Shown: one piece after another, positions 1-11,881 of the stretch
Position numbering within the stretch: the stretch's first letter is position 1
How the letters are laid out: each line of letters starts with the position of its first letter
Origin: Polyporus tsugae
Taxonomy: Eukaryota > Basidiomycota > Agaricomycetes > Polyporales > Polyporaceae
DNA: 64,000 nt
Reading direction: 5' to 3'
Assembly: GCA_024305745.1 (NCBI GenBank)
Contig: JAHRBS010000001.1
Span: 1,178,001-1,242,000, forward strand
Translations under genes and position numbers: made by a program
The notes under the pieces: model-generated
What the model was told of the DNA's origin: nothing
Databases searched by the model: none
Seen by the model: only the letters and a program-made list of their open reading frames with translations

Positions 1-3000
1 TTATCTCAGAACGCTGACCCTTGTTGCACAGGACCGTCAAGATATATGGGGCATCTGACAAACGCGAGATCCTCGAGCCCAAGCTTGTCTGGGCTACTCC
101 AGATAGTCGTGGGTTTCTCAAGCCAAGCCCTAACGGTGCTCGTCCCGTTCCCGGTGCCCCCGCACAGCGCGGCGCTCCCATTCACGCTCCAGTCCCAGCC
201 CCTTCTACATCTCAAAGAGCAGCGCCTACGCCCAGCCAACAACAGCGCGCGCAGAGGATGACAGCTGCTCAACAGGAAGCTTTGCGGAAGCAGCAGGAGG
301 CGCAGCAGGAGGCTATACGCAAGCAGCAGGAAGCCTTCCGGCGGGCGCAAGAGTTGCAGCAGATCTTGAACAACCTTGAGAAGGTCGATGACGAGGGTCG
401 GCGTGCTTCTTTGCTTGATACCCTATGTTCTGTAGACGACGTGCTCGCACTGCCGGTGCACCCCAGCCCTCCTGGACTGGCGAACGGTCAGCTGAAAGTT
501 AACTTGTTGAAGCATCAAGTGAGCCGGAGCGTTGGTGTTCGAGATTTGAGCTAATCAGCGATGCAGAGCCAAGCGCTTCAGTGGTGCGTCGAGCACGAGT
601 ATCCTCAGATTCCGAAGAACGAGGCGGACAAGCCGGTTCAATTCTGGCAGTTGAAGCGGGGACAGAAGGTGAGATCTTGTGTTTACCCTTGTCACCAAAC
701 GACGAATAACTGAAATATTTCTTCGTAGACATATTACTACAACAGTAAGTTAGAGTATATTTCGGAATTGCCTCCGTACCTACCATCCATTGCAAATTTT
801 CAGTCGCGACCAAGACGCCTCAAGAGGCCGTACCTGCCCTTGGACGAGGAGCGCTATGTGCAGACAGTATGGGTCTCGGTAAGACGCTGACCATGCTCGC
901 ATTGGTGCTCGCCACAAAGCCGGACATCCCTATGGACCATTCCAACTCGACGCTTATCGGTAAGCTGTTCGATTCGCCTGTCATTTTGATCGTCATTGAC
1001 ACGGACACCACTAGTCGTGCCGCTCTCCGTCATGTCCAATTGGGAGAAGCAAATCGAAGACCACGTTCAACCCGGCGCGCTGACGTCCTGCGTGTATTAC
1101 GGGAAGACCCGCGACATATCGCCTGCAGAATTGAAGAGATATGACGTGGTGATCACGACGTACCAGACTGTCATACAGGACCACGAGCTCAGTCTTGTCG
1201 GCAAGGCTGGCGCGCCTGCTGCGAAGAGGCAGAAGACGGACAAGGGCTTGTTCGACGTAATGTGGAAGGTGGGCACCTGAAGAATGTGTAGCGATGCGTC
1301 AGGATGGCTGAGTGACGATTGGTTGCTTGTAGCGGGTCATCCTGGACGAAGGCCACAATATCCGGAACCCGAAGACGAAGATGGCCAAGGCTGTGTGTGC
1401 CCTGTATGCTCAGCGACGCTGGATCCTGACTGGTACTCCGATTGTATGTGACCAGATCGTGCTGTCGGCGGGTGGTTTACTCATTCTGTTTACAGATTAA
1501 CTCCCCAAAGGTATGGAAAAATGACGTTCAACCGGTTGGCCATGGCATCAAATCGCTCATTTCACGCTTCAGGACCTTGGGTCCATCCTCACTTTCTTGA
1601 GGATTTGCCGTCCTTTGGATAATGAGGACTTCTTCAAGCGCATGGTCCTCCGTCCTCTGAAGGATGGCGACCCTTCAGGTGCTGAGCTACTACGGGTATG
1701 TCCTATATCTTCATCCGGGACACTGCCACTCATGTCTTTACAGGCATTGATGAGCCATATTTGCATACGACGCACGAAGGAGGTGGGTCGCTTTGTTGTG
1801 TATGGAGATGCAGGCGCTAATTCGTTATTAACCACAGATGCAAGACAAGGACGGAAAGCCTCTCGTGCCTCTACCGCCAGTCGAGATCACCATGATACCC
1901 GTGACGTTGACGCCACAAGCCAGAGTAAGCCGCTACTTTCATCTTCGCATGCTCACCATTCTGAGTATTTCGTAGGAATTGTATGATGCCGTTGAAGAGC
2001 TGACCAAAGAACGTGTCGGAAGCCTACTACAACGACACGGATCGATCCACGCTGCTGCCGTCCAGTCCAACGTGCTCAGCCTGCTGACTCGGATGCGCCA
2101 GCTTGCTCTCCATCCTGGCCTCCTGCCAGCTAACTACCTCGATCAGTTGCGCTCTGGTAACCAGGCCGTGGAGGAAGCCGGACCCGCGCCTGTCCAGATC
2201 ACCCCTCAGGAGAAGATTCGTCTGCAGGGTCTCCTTTCGCAGGCAATTGAGGACTGTGAGGAGTGCCCGATTTGCTTCGGCATCCTCAGTGAGCCGCGCA
2301 TCACGTTCTGCGGGCATATGTTCTGCCTACCCTGGTGAGGTACAGAGTTGGATATATGCGCCTTGATTCTGATTTCCAGCACAGCATCACTGAGGTCATC
2401 TCTCGGGACCCCAAGTGCCCCATGGTTTGTACCGTCCTGGCGTTGTTTTCTACAAGTTTAACGCCGGATCACAGGATCGTCGTCCACTTGGGATGACGCA
2501 GCTTGTAGAACCTCCTCCGCCCACGGATCTCACGCAAGCCGCTGTAAGATTCGACGATGATATGGAAGAAGACGATAACGAGCTTCGGATGGGATCTTCA
2601 GCGAAGATTGACCAGCTGGTCACGTTGCTGAGGCTCACGCCGGATAACGACAAGTCCCTCGTGTTCTCTCAGTTCACGTCGTTCTTGGACAAGGTCAGTT
2701 CGACCACAGCTATGCATGCTCATCATCTCAGACCTTCTTTGTCTAGATCGCAGAGACCTTGGACAAGGAAGGGTAAGTAGATGTTGTATCGGACACTCAC
2801 GGTGTTCTGATTGCATTCTAGGATCTCGTATGTTCGGTTCGATGGGAAGATGTCTGCCAAGCGCCGCCAGGAGACTATCGCTCGTTTCTCAGTTCCCATC
2901 GAGAGTGACCCCGCGGTAGCGTCACTCAGTCAGGCCACAGCACCCCCCTTGAGCCAGAGCATGGCTCCCGCCTCTTCACAGCGCTCTCGCCGCACCCGCT

Positions 3001-3966
3001 CCACTCAGTCTGTCACCCTCGATGGACCTATCGATGATGACGCCGATGGCGACTTTGTGTTGGGTAACGAGCAAGAGGATGACGACGACAACTTCATTGA
3101 CGATGAAGATGAAGATCTCGCCCCCCGTCGCACACAGTCGAAGGGCAAAGGCAAGGGCAAGGCGAAGGCAAAGGGCAAGGGCAGGAAGTCTAATGTTCCG
3201 GTCAGCGTTCCGCCGCCAAGCAACCCTCAGTTCGATGGCGTCAACCCGCGTGTCATGCTCATCTCGTTGAAGGCGGGTGCTTTGGGTTTGAATCTGACCG
3301 TCGCGAACAATGTGTATCTGTAAGTGTTGTCAAGGCTCCACGTTTTGTATTAGATGCTGATATCCCCGCCACACCCAGAATGGACCCGTGAGTGCTCGAA
3401 GAATGTGCAGAATGGTGGGGTTGAGTTAACCCCTTTGTCTATTGCAGATGGTGGCAGGAAGGCATTGAATCCCAGGCCATCGACCGCTGCAACCGGTATG
3501 TGAACTTTGAGCAAACAACTAACGCGGTCTACTAATGCCGCATGTAGTATTGGCCAAACGAAGCCCGTCAATGTTTTCCAGCTCATCGCAGAGAACACTG
3601 TAGAGTCCAAGGTCAGCTGTTGTCCATATCCAAAGGTCAGATATCCATACTGACGCGAATTTAGGTCATGGAGATTCAAGAGAAAAAGAAAAAGCTCATT
3701 TCGGAGGTAAGCAGTATCGTCCCCATCGGACGTCAAGGTTGTTTAAATGATATCACCCAGGCTTTCTCCGGCATCAAGAACGCCGAGTCCAAACGGCAGA
3801 AGAAGGAGGCTCGCATTCAGGGTGAGTGCATGCGCTCCGCGTCGCTCGTTGATTACTCACCATCTGCCCAGAGCTCGTCCATCTTTTTGGTCTTCAGAGA
3901 CAAGCTGGTACGCAGGAAAGCGAAGGGAGCAACTCTCAGACCACTTTAGATTCTTGGCGCGCTTGA
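1..3966 (+). CDS. SNF2-family ATPase with embedded RING finger (Rad5/Rad16/HLTF type), 5' partial
   Basis: The gene runs in from the left edge and has about 20 short introns. Spliced, it gives a Q/E-rich coiled coil (about 240-400), then VNLLKHQ followed by SQALQW, Walker A MGLGKT (869-886), the Walker B variant DEGH (about 1345), and LTGTPI. A C3HC4 RING follows ([14 protein letters not shown], then CPMDRRPL after two introns, about 2255-2490). The helicase C-terminal part has [25 protein letters not shown] and DRCNRIGQTKPV. A RING inserted between the helicase lobes and a DEGH box are hallmarks of the HLTF/Rad5 group, which remodels stalled forks and ubiquitinates PCNA in known members. Any HIRAN domain would lie upstream, so the exact orthologue (Rad5, Rad16 or Uls1-like) is not settled. 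About 110 residues rich in S, D/E and K/G are inserted inside the C-terminal lobe (2890-3240). The last exon is read through [13 protein letters not shown] to the stop at 3964-3966. Confidence 0.9.
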
Positions 3967-4643
3967 TGAACTCCTCTAGCCCAATAATTTATGCATCGTT
4001 GTCTCCAATGACTTATATCACTAGATCTATATAGTGTGCAACAATAAACAAGCCCCATACAGCCAGCCTTCCAAGAAATTCAATGCTTGTGCGCGATCTT
4101 CACAAGTTCACCCTACTAGTGCTAATCAATAATATCACTTCACCGCTCGGAACGATTGAGTGCTTAGGTATTAGGACTAGATGGTCTTCTTGTTTGGCTC
4201 CCGACAAGGTTTGTACGCGGCTTGTGCAGTAACAAACAATCCATGAAAACCGTAGAGCGCGAGACCGCGGCTCCTTCTCTGGGAGATTCACTATTCAGCC
4301 AGATGAGACAACATTCCCTCCCAAACCCGAACATGGATCCTGACCGCCTCTCCGTTCAGAAGCTCAACAACATGTCAATTGTACCTGCGACACACCACGC
4401 GTCGTCGAACGCTCGCGGAGCGTTGTGAAGTTTGAAAGCAGAATCAGGCCGTCGATGGACAGCCTGAGAAGTATTTCGACGGCGTTGGGAACGCGAATGT
4501 AGTTCGTTGTGAAGGGGCGCCACAACGTCTACTCCCGGTCTACTCCCAGAATCTTCACCCGTGCATTAATATTGCGCAGCGTTGCAACAAACCACATCCC
4601 TTTAATGCCAAGTACAGGGAGTGCCATGCAAAATAACGTAGCG
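3967..4643. other. Convergent intergenic region
   Basis: This stretch lies between the 3' ends of the SNF2/RING gene and ELG1. Only short unspliceable ORFs are present. I expect both 3' UTRs here and see nothing else. Confidence 0.7.
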
Positions 4644-7600
4644 CTACTGAGACGACACGGGCTCTGCTACCGGGGCCGAGAAGACATCGGTCGCGACACC
4701 ACCCAACGCAGTCCGGCTGAGTACGCCACGCTCGTCCTCGTCCAGCGAGATCCACCGTTGGAGCTCCCACTGGCTGCGCTGCGAGTTCCGCGTGCGCCGT
4801 GTCGTGCCATCGAACTGGCCGCTTGCGCGGTTTGCGGCGATTTTGGCGTCATCAGCGCGGACCATGTGCCGGATCCAGGGCTCGTAGTCGACAAAGATCG
4901 CGGCGGGGTCGCGGACGAGGTCTTCGCGGGAGATTCGGAGGCGATCGAGGATGGGGAGCAAGGTACCGCAGTGGGACGTGTGAAGCAAAGGCAGGTCTGG
5001 GGTGTCCGACAGGAGGTCACCGGGGGTAGGGTAGTGTCGTACGGCGCATGACAGCAGGTCGTCGAGAACAGCCTCGTCGCGGTGGTAGGTGGAAAACGTG
5101 ACTGGGAGGTCTGACGAGGTGTCGTCCGGGTGTGCTGAGAGGTGCTGGAAGCCGAGAACATCGTCGGCACAAGGCAACGCGCTGTTCGCCAACAAGTCCT
5201 ACAAAGGAGTCAACAAGAAGTTACGCTATGTGAAACGGCCAACATACACGCATGACTCCGGAAGCGGGTCGGTGAAGCCCGCTATCCGCAAAAGAACAGA
5301 GCTCTGATGACCACGCTATCCGCCTCAGCCTTTGCAATGACTGGTCTTGCGTCTTCTTCTCGGACGGAAGATGTCCATCGTCACAAGGATAACGAGTCCC
5401 GAATTGCAATTGATTGATGGTGCGTCGGAAGTCGGGCGGCGGCTGGGGAATCCATCGAGGATGCAGTGTGCCGTCAAACCAGCGCTCATGTCGCGCCGCA
5501 TGCCCTCCTAAGCCCTCGTAGAGCTCGCAAGTCAACGCAACACTAGTCTCAAGACCTTCCGTCAAGCAATGCAGTTGCAAATACGACACAGCGAGAGGGG
5601 TCGGACATGGCGCGAAGTAGAGCGTGGTCTGGAGGGGCAGGTCCTCTACTGGCACGAGAGAAGCATCTAGGGACTTATTGAGCACAATGACCTGTTTTCA
5701 CGACGGATAGCTCACCATTACATGTCATCACCACCGGTCGATGACACTCCTTTATGATCTTGACCATTGTCGGCCAGAAATTCGCATCCTCGCGGTAAAG
5801 GATATCAACCTCTTCCACGAGAACGATAGACTGACTGATCTCCGCCAGCTCAGGCTTAGACGGCTCAATGGTTGGTTCCTCCTGAGGTTGCGCGGCCCCG
5901 TCCGCCGCGGGCTCCTGCGACATCTCGTCTTCATCGTCTGATATGACACGTTTGGCGAAGAAGTTGCGCTTCGACTTCGCACGTGTTTTTTCCGTGTCCA
6001 CCTTGACTTTCGGCTGCGTTTGGTTGACGAGGTGGTTCTTGCCAACCTCACCGATAAGTTTCTGCAACGCTGCGCCACTTCGGTCCCCGACGCCTGGATA
6101 GACTTCGAAGACTTCCCAGCCGAGTTCTTTTGCACAGGCATAGACGGCAGCTGTCTTTCCGCAGCCGGGAGGTCCAGTCAGCAGTATCGTATTGCGTATC
6201 GTGTCGCCAAACTTGGGAGGTTTGTAGGAGAATGGAGGGACGTCGTCGGACGATGACCGACTAGATGGCTCCTCAGAGGTCTCGTCTATAGAGAGCAATT
6301 CGGAATCGTTTCTGGCGCCACCATCACGCCCACGCCTGAGACGTGAGATAGGGTACCCGATCAGCTCGTCTTCCGAGGCGGAAATGAGGTCTAGAGGATC
6401 GTCGGAGTCGTCGTCTGCAATCCAAGAGTCCTCGGGCTCTTCAGAGTCCACTCGCCGCCGCTTCCGCTCGACGTCTCGAACGATACGAGGCCGCTTCGTG
6501 CCCCGGGGACCCTTCGCCTTCGATTTGGCCTTGCTCGCCTTCTGCTTTCCTTTCTTGTCGGATGTCGCAGTGCTCGGACTTGGGGCATCGCCCGAACCGT
6601 GGATATGGAGCTTGAGAGCAAGGAGCCAGTCTCGGAGGTAGAGGGCGGATTGCTCGTTGCCCAACACCTCGTCGGCACGCTTTGGACTCCATCTGTCGTT
6701 CCAGAGCAAGTTAGAGCTCGTTGATACTTCCGGTTCGGTAGGCGAGGGAGGAATAGATCTGTCAAGGAGGCGACGGATGGCAGGGTATTGTTGGTGATGT
6801 GGTGGTATGCTATTAGTGCAGCGGTCTTGGATCGTTGTGTCCGAAGGATCCATTGCGTTGTTATAGAAAGAAGCGCTAGGTGTGCTTGTTTGTCCATCTT
6901 CACGTCTCCGTGTGAGTCGGGAATAAATAGAGGTGTCCACTTCGATGATGGGTCGTATATGGGAAGGATCGCGACGGGTGAACTTCGACAGAGGTACGCT
7001 GACTTTGCATTGAGGACCACGCACGTGCTGTGAAGCATCATCCGGGAAAGGAGCGGAGGGTATGATAGATGGCTTGCCGTAGAGCTTGCTAGGTGATGAT
7101 TCTCGCCCGTCAGGTCGTTTCCTTGGTGCGAAGATCGAAAATAGCGCTTTGGGAGGAGAGGGCACATTGGAGGATTTCGTCTTGGCCAGAGATACTGGAG
7201 ACGCAACAGGGCTACTGTCCGCGACCACTATGGGTGCGTCACGGCTACCACCAGCTCGGTTGGCCGAACCTATTGCATTGTTGAGGCAGATGAACATACC
7301 TGGTATGCCTCACTCACCAAACTTTACCTCCACGCGCGGGACGGCAACTTCACCCTTCTGACCCTCGCCTTCCTCTATCATCATTGGGCTGGAGGAATCC
7401 ACCGGCAGCTCCGTGAAGGGTTCGGCATCGGAGGAAGGTATGTCTATAATGTCGTCTCCCGCTGTCGAGCCATTCTCGGATTGTGCGACAGAGGTGGCTG
7501 GGGTAGTCTTCTTAGATGAGGTTCGAACACCGAAGGCGTCCAGTAAGGAAGTCTGACGCGACTACACGTCGGAGATCGTTAGCTGGGCTCCGGTAGCCAG

Positions 7601-7681
7601 ATGAAACGTAGCACGGACTGTAGTATCTTTATCTTTTGCTACCTTCTTTGCTCTGGGCTTCCTGGCTGCAGCAGAAGGCAT
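4644..7681 (-). CDS. ELG1: ELG1/ATAD5-type large subunit of an RFC-like PCNA unloader
   Basis: Five exons (7681-7643, 7561-7318, 7269-5716, 5666-5248, 5198-4644) sum to 2811 nt, 936 aa. The start MPSAAARKPRAKK joins SRQTSLLDAFG by an 81-nt intron that removes an in-frame TAG. A disordered N-terminal half has acidic and basic NLS-like runs. The sequence RWSPKRADEVLGNEQSALYL, Walker A GPPGCGKTA and Walker B IVLVEEVDILYRED mark the AAA+ module. The sensor region MTCNDASLVPVEDLPL and FRRTINQLQF are the usual ELG1/ATAD5 signature. In yeast and humans this protein replaces Rfc1 in an RFC-like complex that removes PCNA, including SUMO-PCNA, from chromatin. QTSLLDAF near the N-terminus resembles a degenerate PIP box, which is an inference. 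An alternative minor splice inside exon 4 cannot be excluded. Confidence 0.9.
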
Positions 7682-9215
7682 GGGAGGAGTGGGAGGAGGC
7701 AAGTGGAGGAGGAGGTGGTTGACACGAGACAGAACGCGTGCGAGTGCCAGCCACACCGCCGACCGTGACCGTCGCGTCCCCTTCACGTGTCTTTCGCACG
7801 TGATGGTCAGCACCCCGGCCTGCCCTAAACTGGGGGTTATATCAGCCATCGACAGCGCTTAGATCACTCTCCAATGGACTCCTTTCCTCGACTGTGAGGG
7901 CGAGCTGTCAGTAGCGGCTGGCAGACACCTCGCGGAGGTTAGAGGTGACCCAGGATGGCCGGTAGGTTATTTTCCATCTCCTTGCGCCAGCCTCCACTGA
8001 CCTATTTCGTAGCTTGCGGATGTGCACGCACCGATGGCATGCTGCGCCGTAGAGACTGATCGCTAAGCTGGCGACGCAGAGACTACGAGAGAGCATCGCG
8101 GTGGTGCGGCTGCAAGTGGTTAGAGGCATCGAGTGAGTGTCTCTTGTTGGCTATCAGCTAGCCCTTTGTTGACATCGCTCCCATCTTCAGTGAGGGCGGG
8201 CAGAAGACTTGATGCGCCAGGCCAGAGGCGTCCCGAGCCTAAGTCCAAGGCGCGACTAGGACGGACGCAGGCGGCGATTAGGAGCAGCACGACGCCAACC
8301 CGCAGCGAGCGGAGCGTTGGGTCGTGACGTGCGAGAACTGAGAGCCCGAGAACCTTCATGTGAGTGGACTGTGCACCATTAGTTCTTGTGCCAGCATTGA
8401 CCCCGTTCCTACGTAGCGGTGTGGTCGCAGTCTGCGACGCGTGCTCGTTTATAACACGAGCATGCATGCGACGTTCGTCGCGTTGGTCAGTGCCGAGGCC
8501 ACAGAGACATGCGTGCCTGTGGAACGAGCACGGCCGAAGAAGCAAATCAAATACCCCAGGACATCCTTGCACTGCTGCCTTCGTTGGATATCTTTGTAGT
8601 TGCTTGTCTGATCCGGTTGGGATGGCCTGACCGAAGAAGTCCGGATGGCTGGACTGCTGATATGTAAACACATGTGGAGTCTGGCGTGGTGTAGCGTGCG
8701 CATGTACGACGCAGTTCTGTTAATCCAACTGTTGTTGTGCATCAACTCTTGTGATTCTGTGTGACAACCGCAATTCGCATGTTCTAGAGACTAGAAGTTT
8801 GGCTGCGGGGATTCCGCCTTGTTGGCAAAAGATGTTGAGTATGCTACTGCATAAGCCCATATACACAAGCAACTCGTCTAATCCACCATCGTTTGTGAGT
8901 GCTGGAAGGTCCCAAAGCCTTCCCATTGACAGACAACAATACATAAAAGCATACTGGCCAGACATACAGATATGGTAGATATCCGCGTCATAGATCCAAA
9001 CCGTCTATCCAAGTACTGCGCAATCTAGAGTTCTAAATACATACATAGGCATATGGTTTACGAGCAAGGTCCATGTCGCCTCCGGAGAACGACGGGCATC
9101 AAGTCACTGTCACATGTTCAAATCCATCCCGATGGTCTTATACTACAGTCCGTACACCGTTCCTCGTTCGCATCCGTCCACCAGGGAAGAAAAAATACAG
9201 TTCCAACCGTAACGC
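7682..9215. other. Long intergenic region with splice-like signals but no convincing CDS
   Basis: This 1.5-kb stretch lies upstream of ELG1 and downstream of the phosphoesterase gene. On the plus strand several good intron ends occur (GTAGGT near 7960 to CGTAG near 8010; GTGAGT near 8131 to CTTCAG near 8192; GTGAGT near 8359 to CGTAG near 8415), but no long frame links them. On the minus strand an 80-codon frame ending at 8120 starts with a signal-peptide-like segment (Met near 8359). Neither is strong enough to call a gene. Confidence 0.4.
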
Positions 9216-11485
9216 TCAACGTGCCACCCACCTCAGCCCGAGCCAGAGCAGGACCGCGGGCCACAGGATGTACCCCAGGTCCATCCCGACCCTCTTCAGG
9301 AACGCGCGCTTGCTCCGCCTGCGGCCCGCAAACCCACCCGTGCCCGCGCCCCGTCTCCCGGCCCAGTACAGGGGGTTCCAGAGCGATATCCGCCGCCTGC
9401 GCCCGTTCAGGGTGAAACTGAACCCGACCCCGTCAGAAGGAGCGAAAGGAGCCGAGGGGAAGGGGAAGGAGGAGTGGTAGGGAGAGCCGGGGGCGTCGTC
9501 GTAGTCGTCGTCGTCGTCCGCGCGGTCGAGCTTGGACCGCTGTGGCAGCCGCTGGCCGTACGCAAACTCGTCCTCAAGCTCGTCCGCATCGATGTGCGCG
9601 GGCCCGGTCGGGAGGTGGTGCACGCACCCGTTCGCGTGCGGGTGCGCCGTCGCGCGGAAGGTCGGTGTCGAGGCCGTCTCCCCGTCTTCCCCGCCGGCGG
9701 AGAGGCTGGACCTGGCGCTCAGGAGGGGGGCGCGAAGCGAGTCTATCGGGAGCTCTTCGATGGGGCTGCAAGTGCTCCTGGCCGACAGAGGAGAGCGCGG
9801 CCGGGGCGTGTGGAAGCTCGGGGTGTGAGGCGACCAGTCCGGGGAGAAGGGTGTGGGAGGGTGGGGAAGAGGAGACCATGGGGCGGGAGGAAGGCTGCTG
9901 ATGGAGATAGACTTGCGGAAGTTCGATTGTCGGTGTGTGGGTAGAGAAGGGGACCGGTGCTTCCGACGAAGAAACATAAGCATCATGGTCGTGAATAAAA
10001 GCATGGGGAAGTAGCGCCAAGTGTATACTGAAGGATAGTCGGGGAGGAAGCACGGTGCCGTAGCAAGCGAGGCTTGAGAAGCATCCGGGTCCTCGGACGG
10101 GGGTATTAGGGACAATAGCTGGAAGCCAGGTTGACGAATCTCAGAGGACGGTGAAAACGCCTTCAGGGTGACTTCATGGACATTCTGTGAGCCTGTTCTC
10201 TGGGTGCTGTTTGACTGCTGTTCGCGTGGGGGAACATGGACGTAATCACAGTAATCCTTGTCATCCGCGCTAAAATCAAAACAGGGTTCTGTCAGTTAGC
10301 GGCCGAGGTGCTGAAGGAGAAGGACCTGCCTGAAGACAATCTCCGGCGTGATGTTCTGGAGTAGGAATGTGGTCGTCTTCTTGTGCAGCATGTTCTGATA
10401 GCTGGGCCCGACACCGCGGCGGATCGTGCCCTTCTCTCGGAGCGATCCGCAGGATCCCGTGTCGGGGCGATGGAGCGGTATGTGCGTAAAAAGGATGGTC
10501 GGGTGTCGTTCGCTTTCTGAAGAAGCGAGAGCTTAAATATGATGACGTTTTCGACGCGACGTCCGGTTGATAACGTACCTTCTCGTAAGGAGTGGACAAA
10601 TTCAACGGGTCCATGAGGCACGGGCGTCCAGTGCTCATAATCGATGTACTTTGCTGCTCTCTGATAGTCCTCCTCCACGAGCCCAGCAGCATCTAACATT
10701 ACAAGCGTATGATTCTGAAAATGAATCTTCTGGTTCAGGGGCCCGAAGTGGGAGGTAAACCTTTGACGGGCTTGACGGGCGGCTGCGGGATCGATGTTCA
10801 AGCTAAGGAAGGTAGTTGAGTGTCCCCGTCGTTGGGCCATATGAAAGCTACGCACCCTACGTCATTGTTCCCAGGGACGAAGTAGGTGGGGATGCGTCGG
10901 TCTAGGCGGAAGATGTCCAGAAACTTGGCGTAATTGCGCTTGTAACTGGTGACCCACGGGGAAGAGTTGATTGACATAGGAACGGACGTAAGAAGAGATC
11001 AAAGCGGAGATCGACACTCACTCATCGTCAGACCTGATCAGCCGCCATGAGACTAATATGTCTCCCAAAAATACAACGAGATCGGGGTTCTTCCGGGACG
11101 CGAAGAACCAGTTCCGCCGAATGGCGAGTTGGGTAAGGTGCTGGCGCGCTGTGGTGAACCTGGGAGCCCTTGACGTCGACAGGTCCCGGACTTGAGGATC
11201 GGCAACCAGGAGGATGTGAGCCGGTCGTTTTCGACCCTTCGGGAGCATAATAGGGTGGCACTTGTGTCAATGCTCGGGGGTAGAAGCGATTAGGAGAAGG
11301 ATTGGACGCACCGGTAATAGAACGGTGTCCGGCCAGGAACACGACCTGAGAGACCAGGCGAAGGATGCTAGCTCGTACCAAAGGACAGCTGTGCACCAGA
11401 GAAGCCTTAGCCAGTCGAGAAGTCCCCAATGGGAAATGCGTGTATCCACAGAGGATCGCAGTGCCCTCCGCGATGCCGTCAGCAT
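9216..11485 (-). CDS. Cdc1/Ted1-type ER metallophosphoesterase (GPI-anchor remodelling)
   Basis: Six exons (11485-11312, 11260-11022, 10945-10856, 10802-10579, 10516-10330, 10269-9216) sum to 1968 nt, 655 aa. The N-terminus (MLTASRRALR) precedes a membrane anchor, LLDWLRLLWCTAVLWYELA. Metal-binding blocks appear in order: VADPQV, FLGDILVSW, PGNNDVG, FTHIPLHRP and SADDKDYC, followed by EVTLKAFS and GFQLLSLIPP typical of the family. The C-terminal half has membrane segments (YFPMLLFTTMMLMFL and LGYILWPAVLLWLGL) flanking a long disordered loop. In yeast, Cdc1 and Ted1 remove ethanolamine phosphate from GPI mannoses, and mammals have MPPE1/PGAP5. The last intron (10270-10329) has a GC donor, required both by the frame and by the SADD motif. 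An in-frame ATG 48 codons upstream (11629) is less likely to be the start. Confidence 0.9.
10270..10329 (-). other. GC-AG intron
   Basis: The donor reads CTTCAG|GCAGGT and the acceptor TTTTAG|CGCG. Only this junction keeps VFSADDKDYC in frame. The next GT, four bases further in, would give a stop after two codons. Confidence 0.8.
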
Positions 11486-11881
11486 GGCAAAGAAGCTCGA
11501 GCCTGAGAGCCGGTGAGTTGGGGTATGCTGGAGCCGTGGCGGGCGATAAGGTGTCGGGGCGCTCTCGAGAATCGGGTGGTGGATGCGAGGGGCAAGGCGG
11601 GAGCGAGGAGAGCAAGCAGAACAAAGCAAGAGAGCGGCGACCTCGAGGCAGGGGTCCGGAGTTAGCTGGAGAGTGGTGGGAGCATGTTCGGGGACAAGGC
11701 CGGCCAGGCTGGGGTCGAGTTGGCGAGGGACGTCAACTATCCCAGGGAACGTCTCCTATCACACGTGCGGCAGTGATCGCCTCTTTGTGCCCGCTCCCGC
11801 CGTCAACGTCGTCTATCGCGTTTGTCCATGCAAGAGCCTGTCGAGGGCCCGCCACAAAGCTTTCGTTGACGGCACAACGAA
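11486..11881. other. Intergenic, promoter side of the phosphoesterase gene
   Basis: Overlapping ORFs on both strands show no recognisable product. I see no other feature. Confidence 0.5.

Noticed and set aside
7874..8060. Possible mating-pheromone precursor starting MDSFPRL
   Set aside because: The start resembles such precursors, but no C-terminal CaaX box can be joined and no receptor gene is nearby.
8120..8671. 183-codon minus-strand frame
   Set aside because: Only the last 80 codons look protein-like, and plus-strand splice signals cross it. Insufficient to call.
9474..9944. Plus-strand frames rich in Arg/Gly/Val over the phosphoesterase last exon
   Set aside because: Shadow of the low-complexity C-terminal loop of the real gene.
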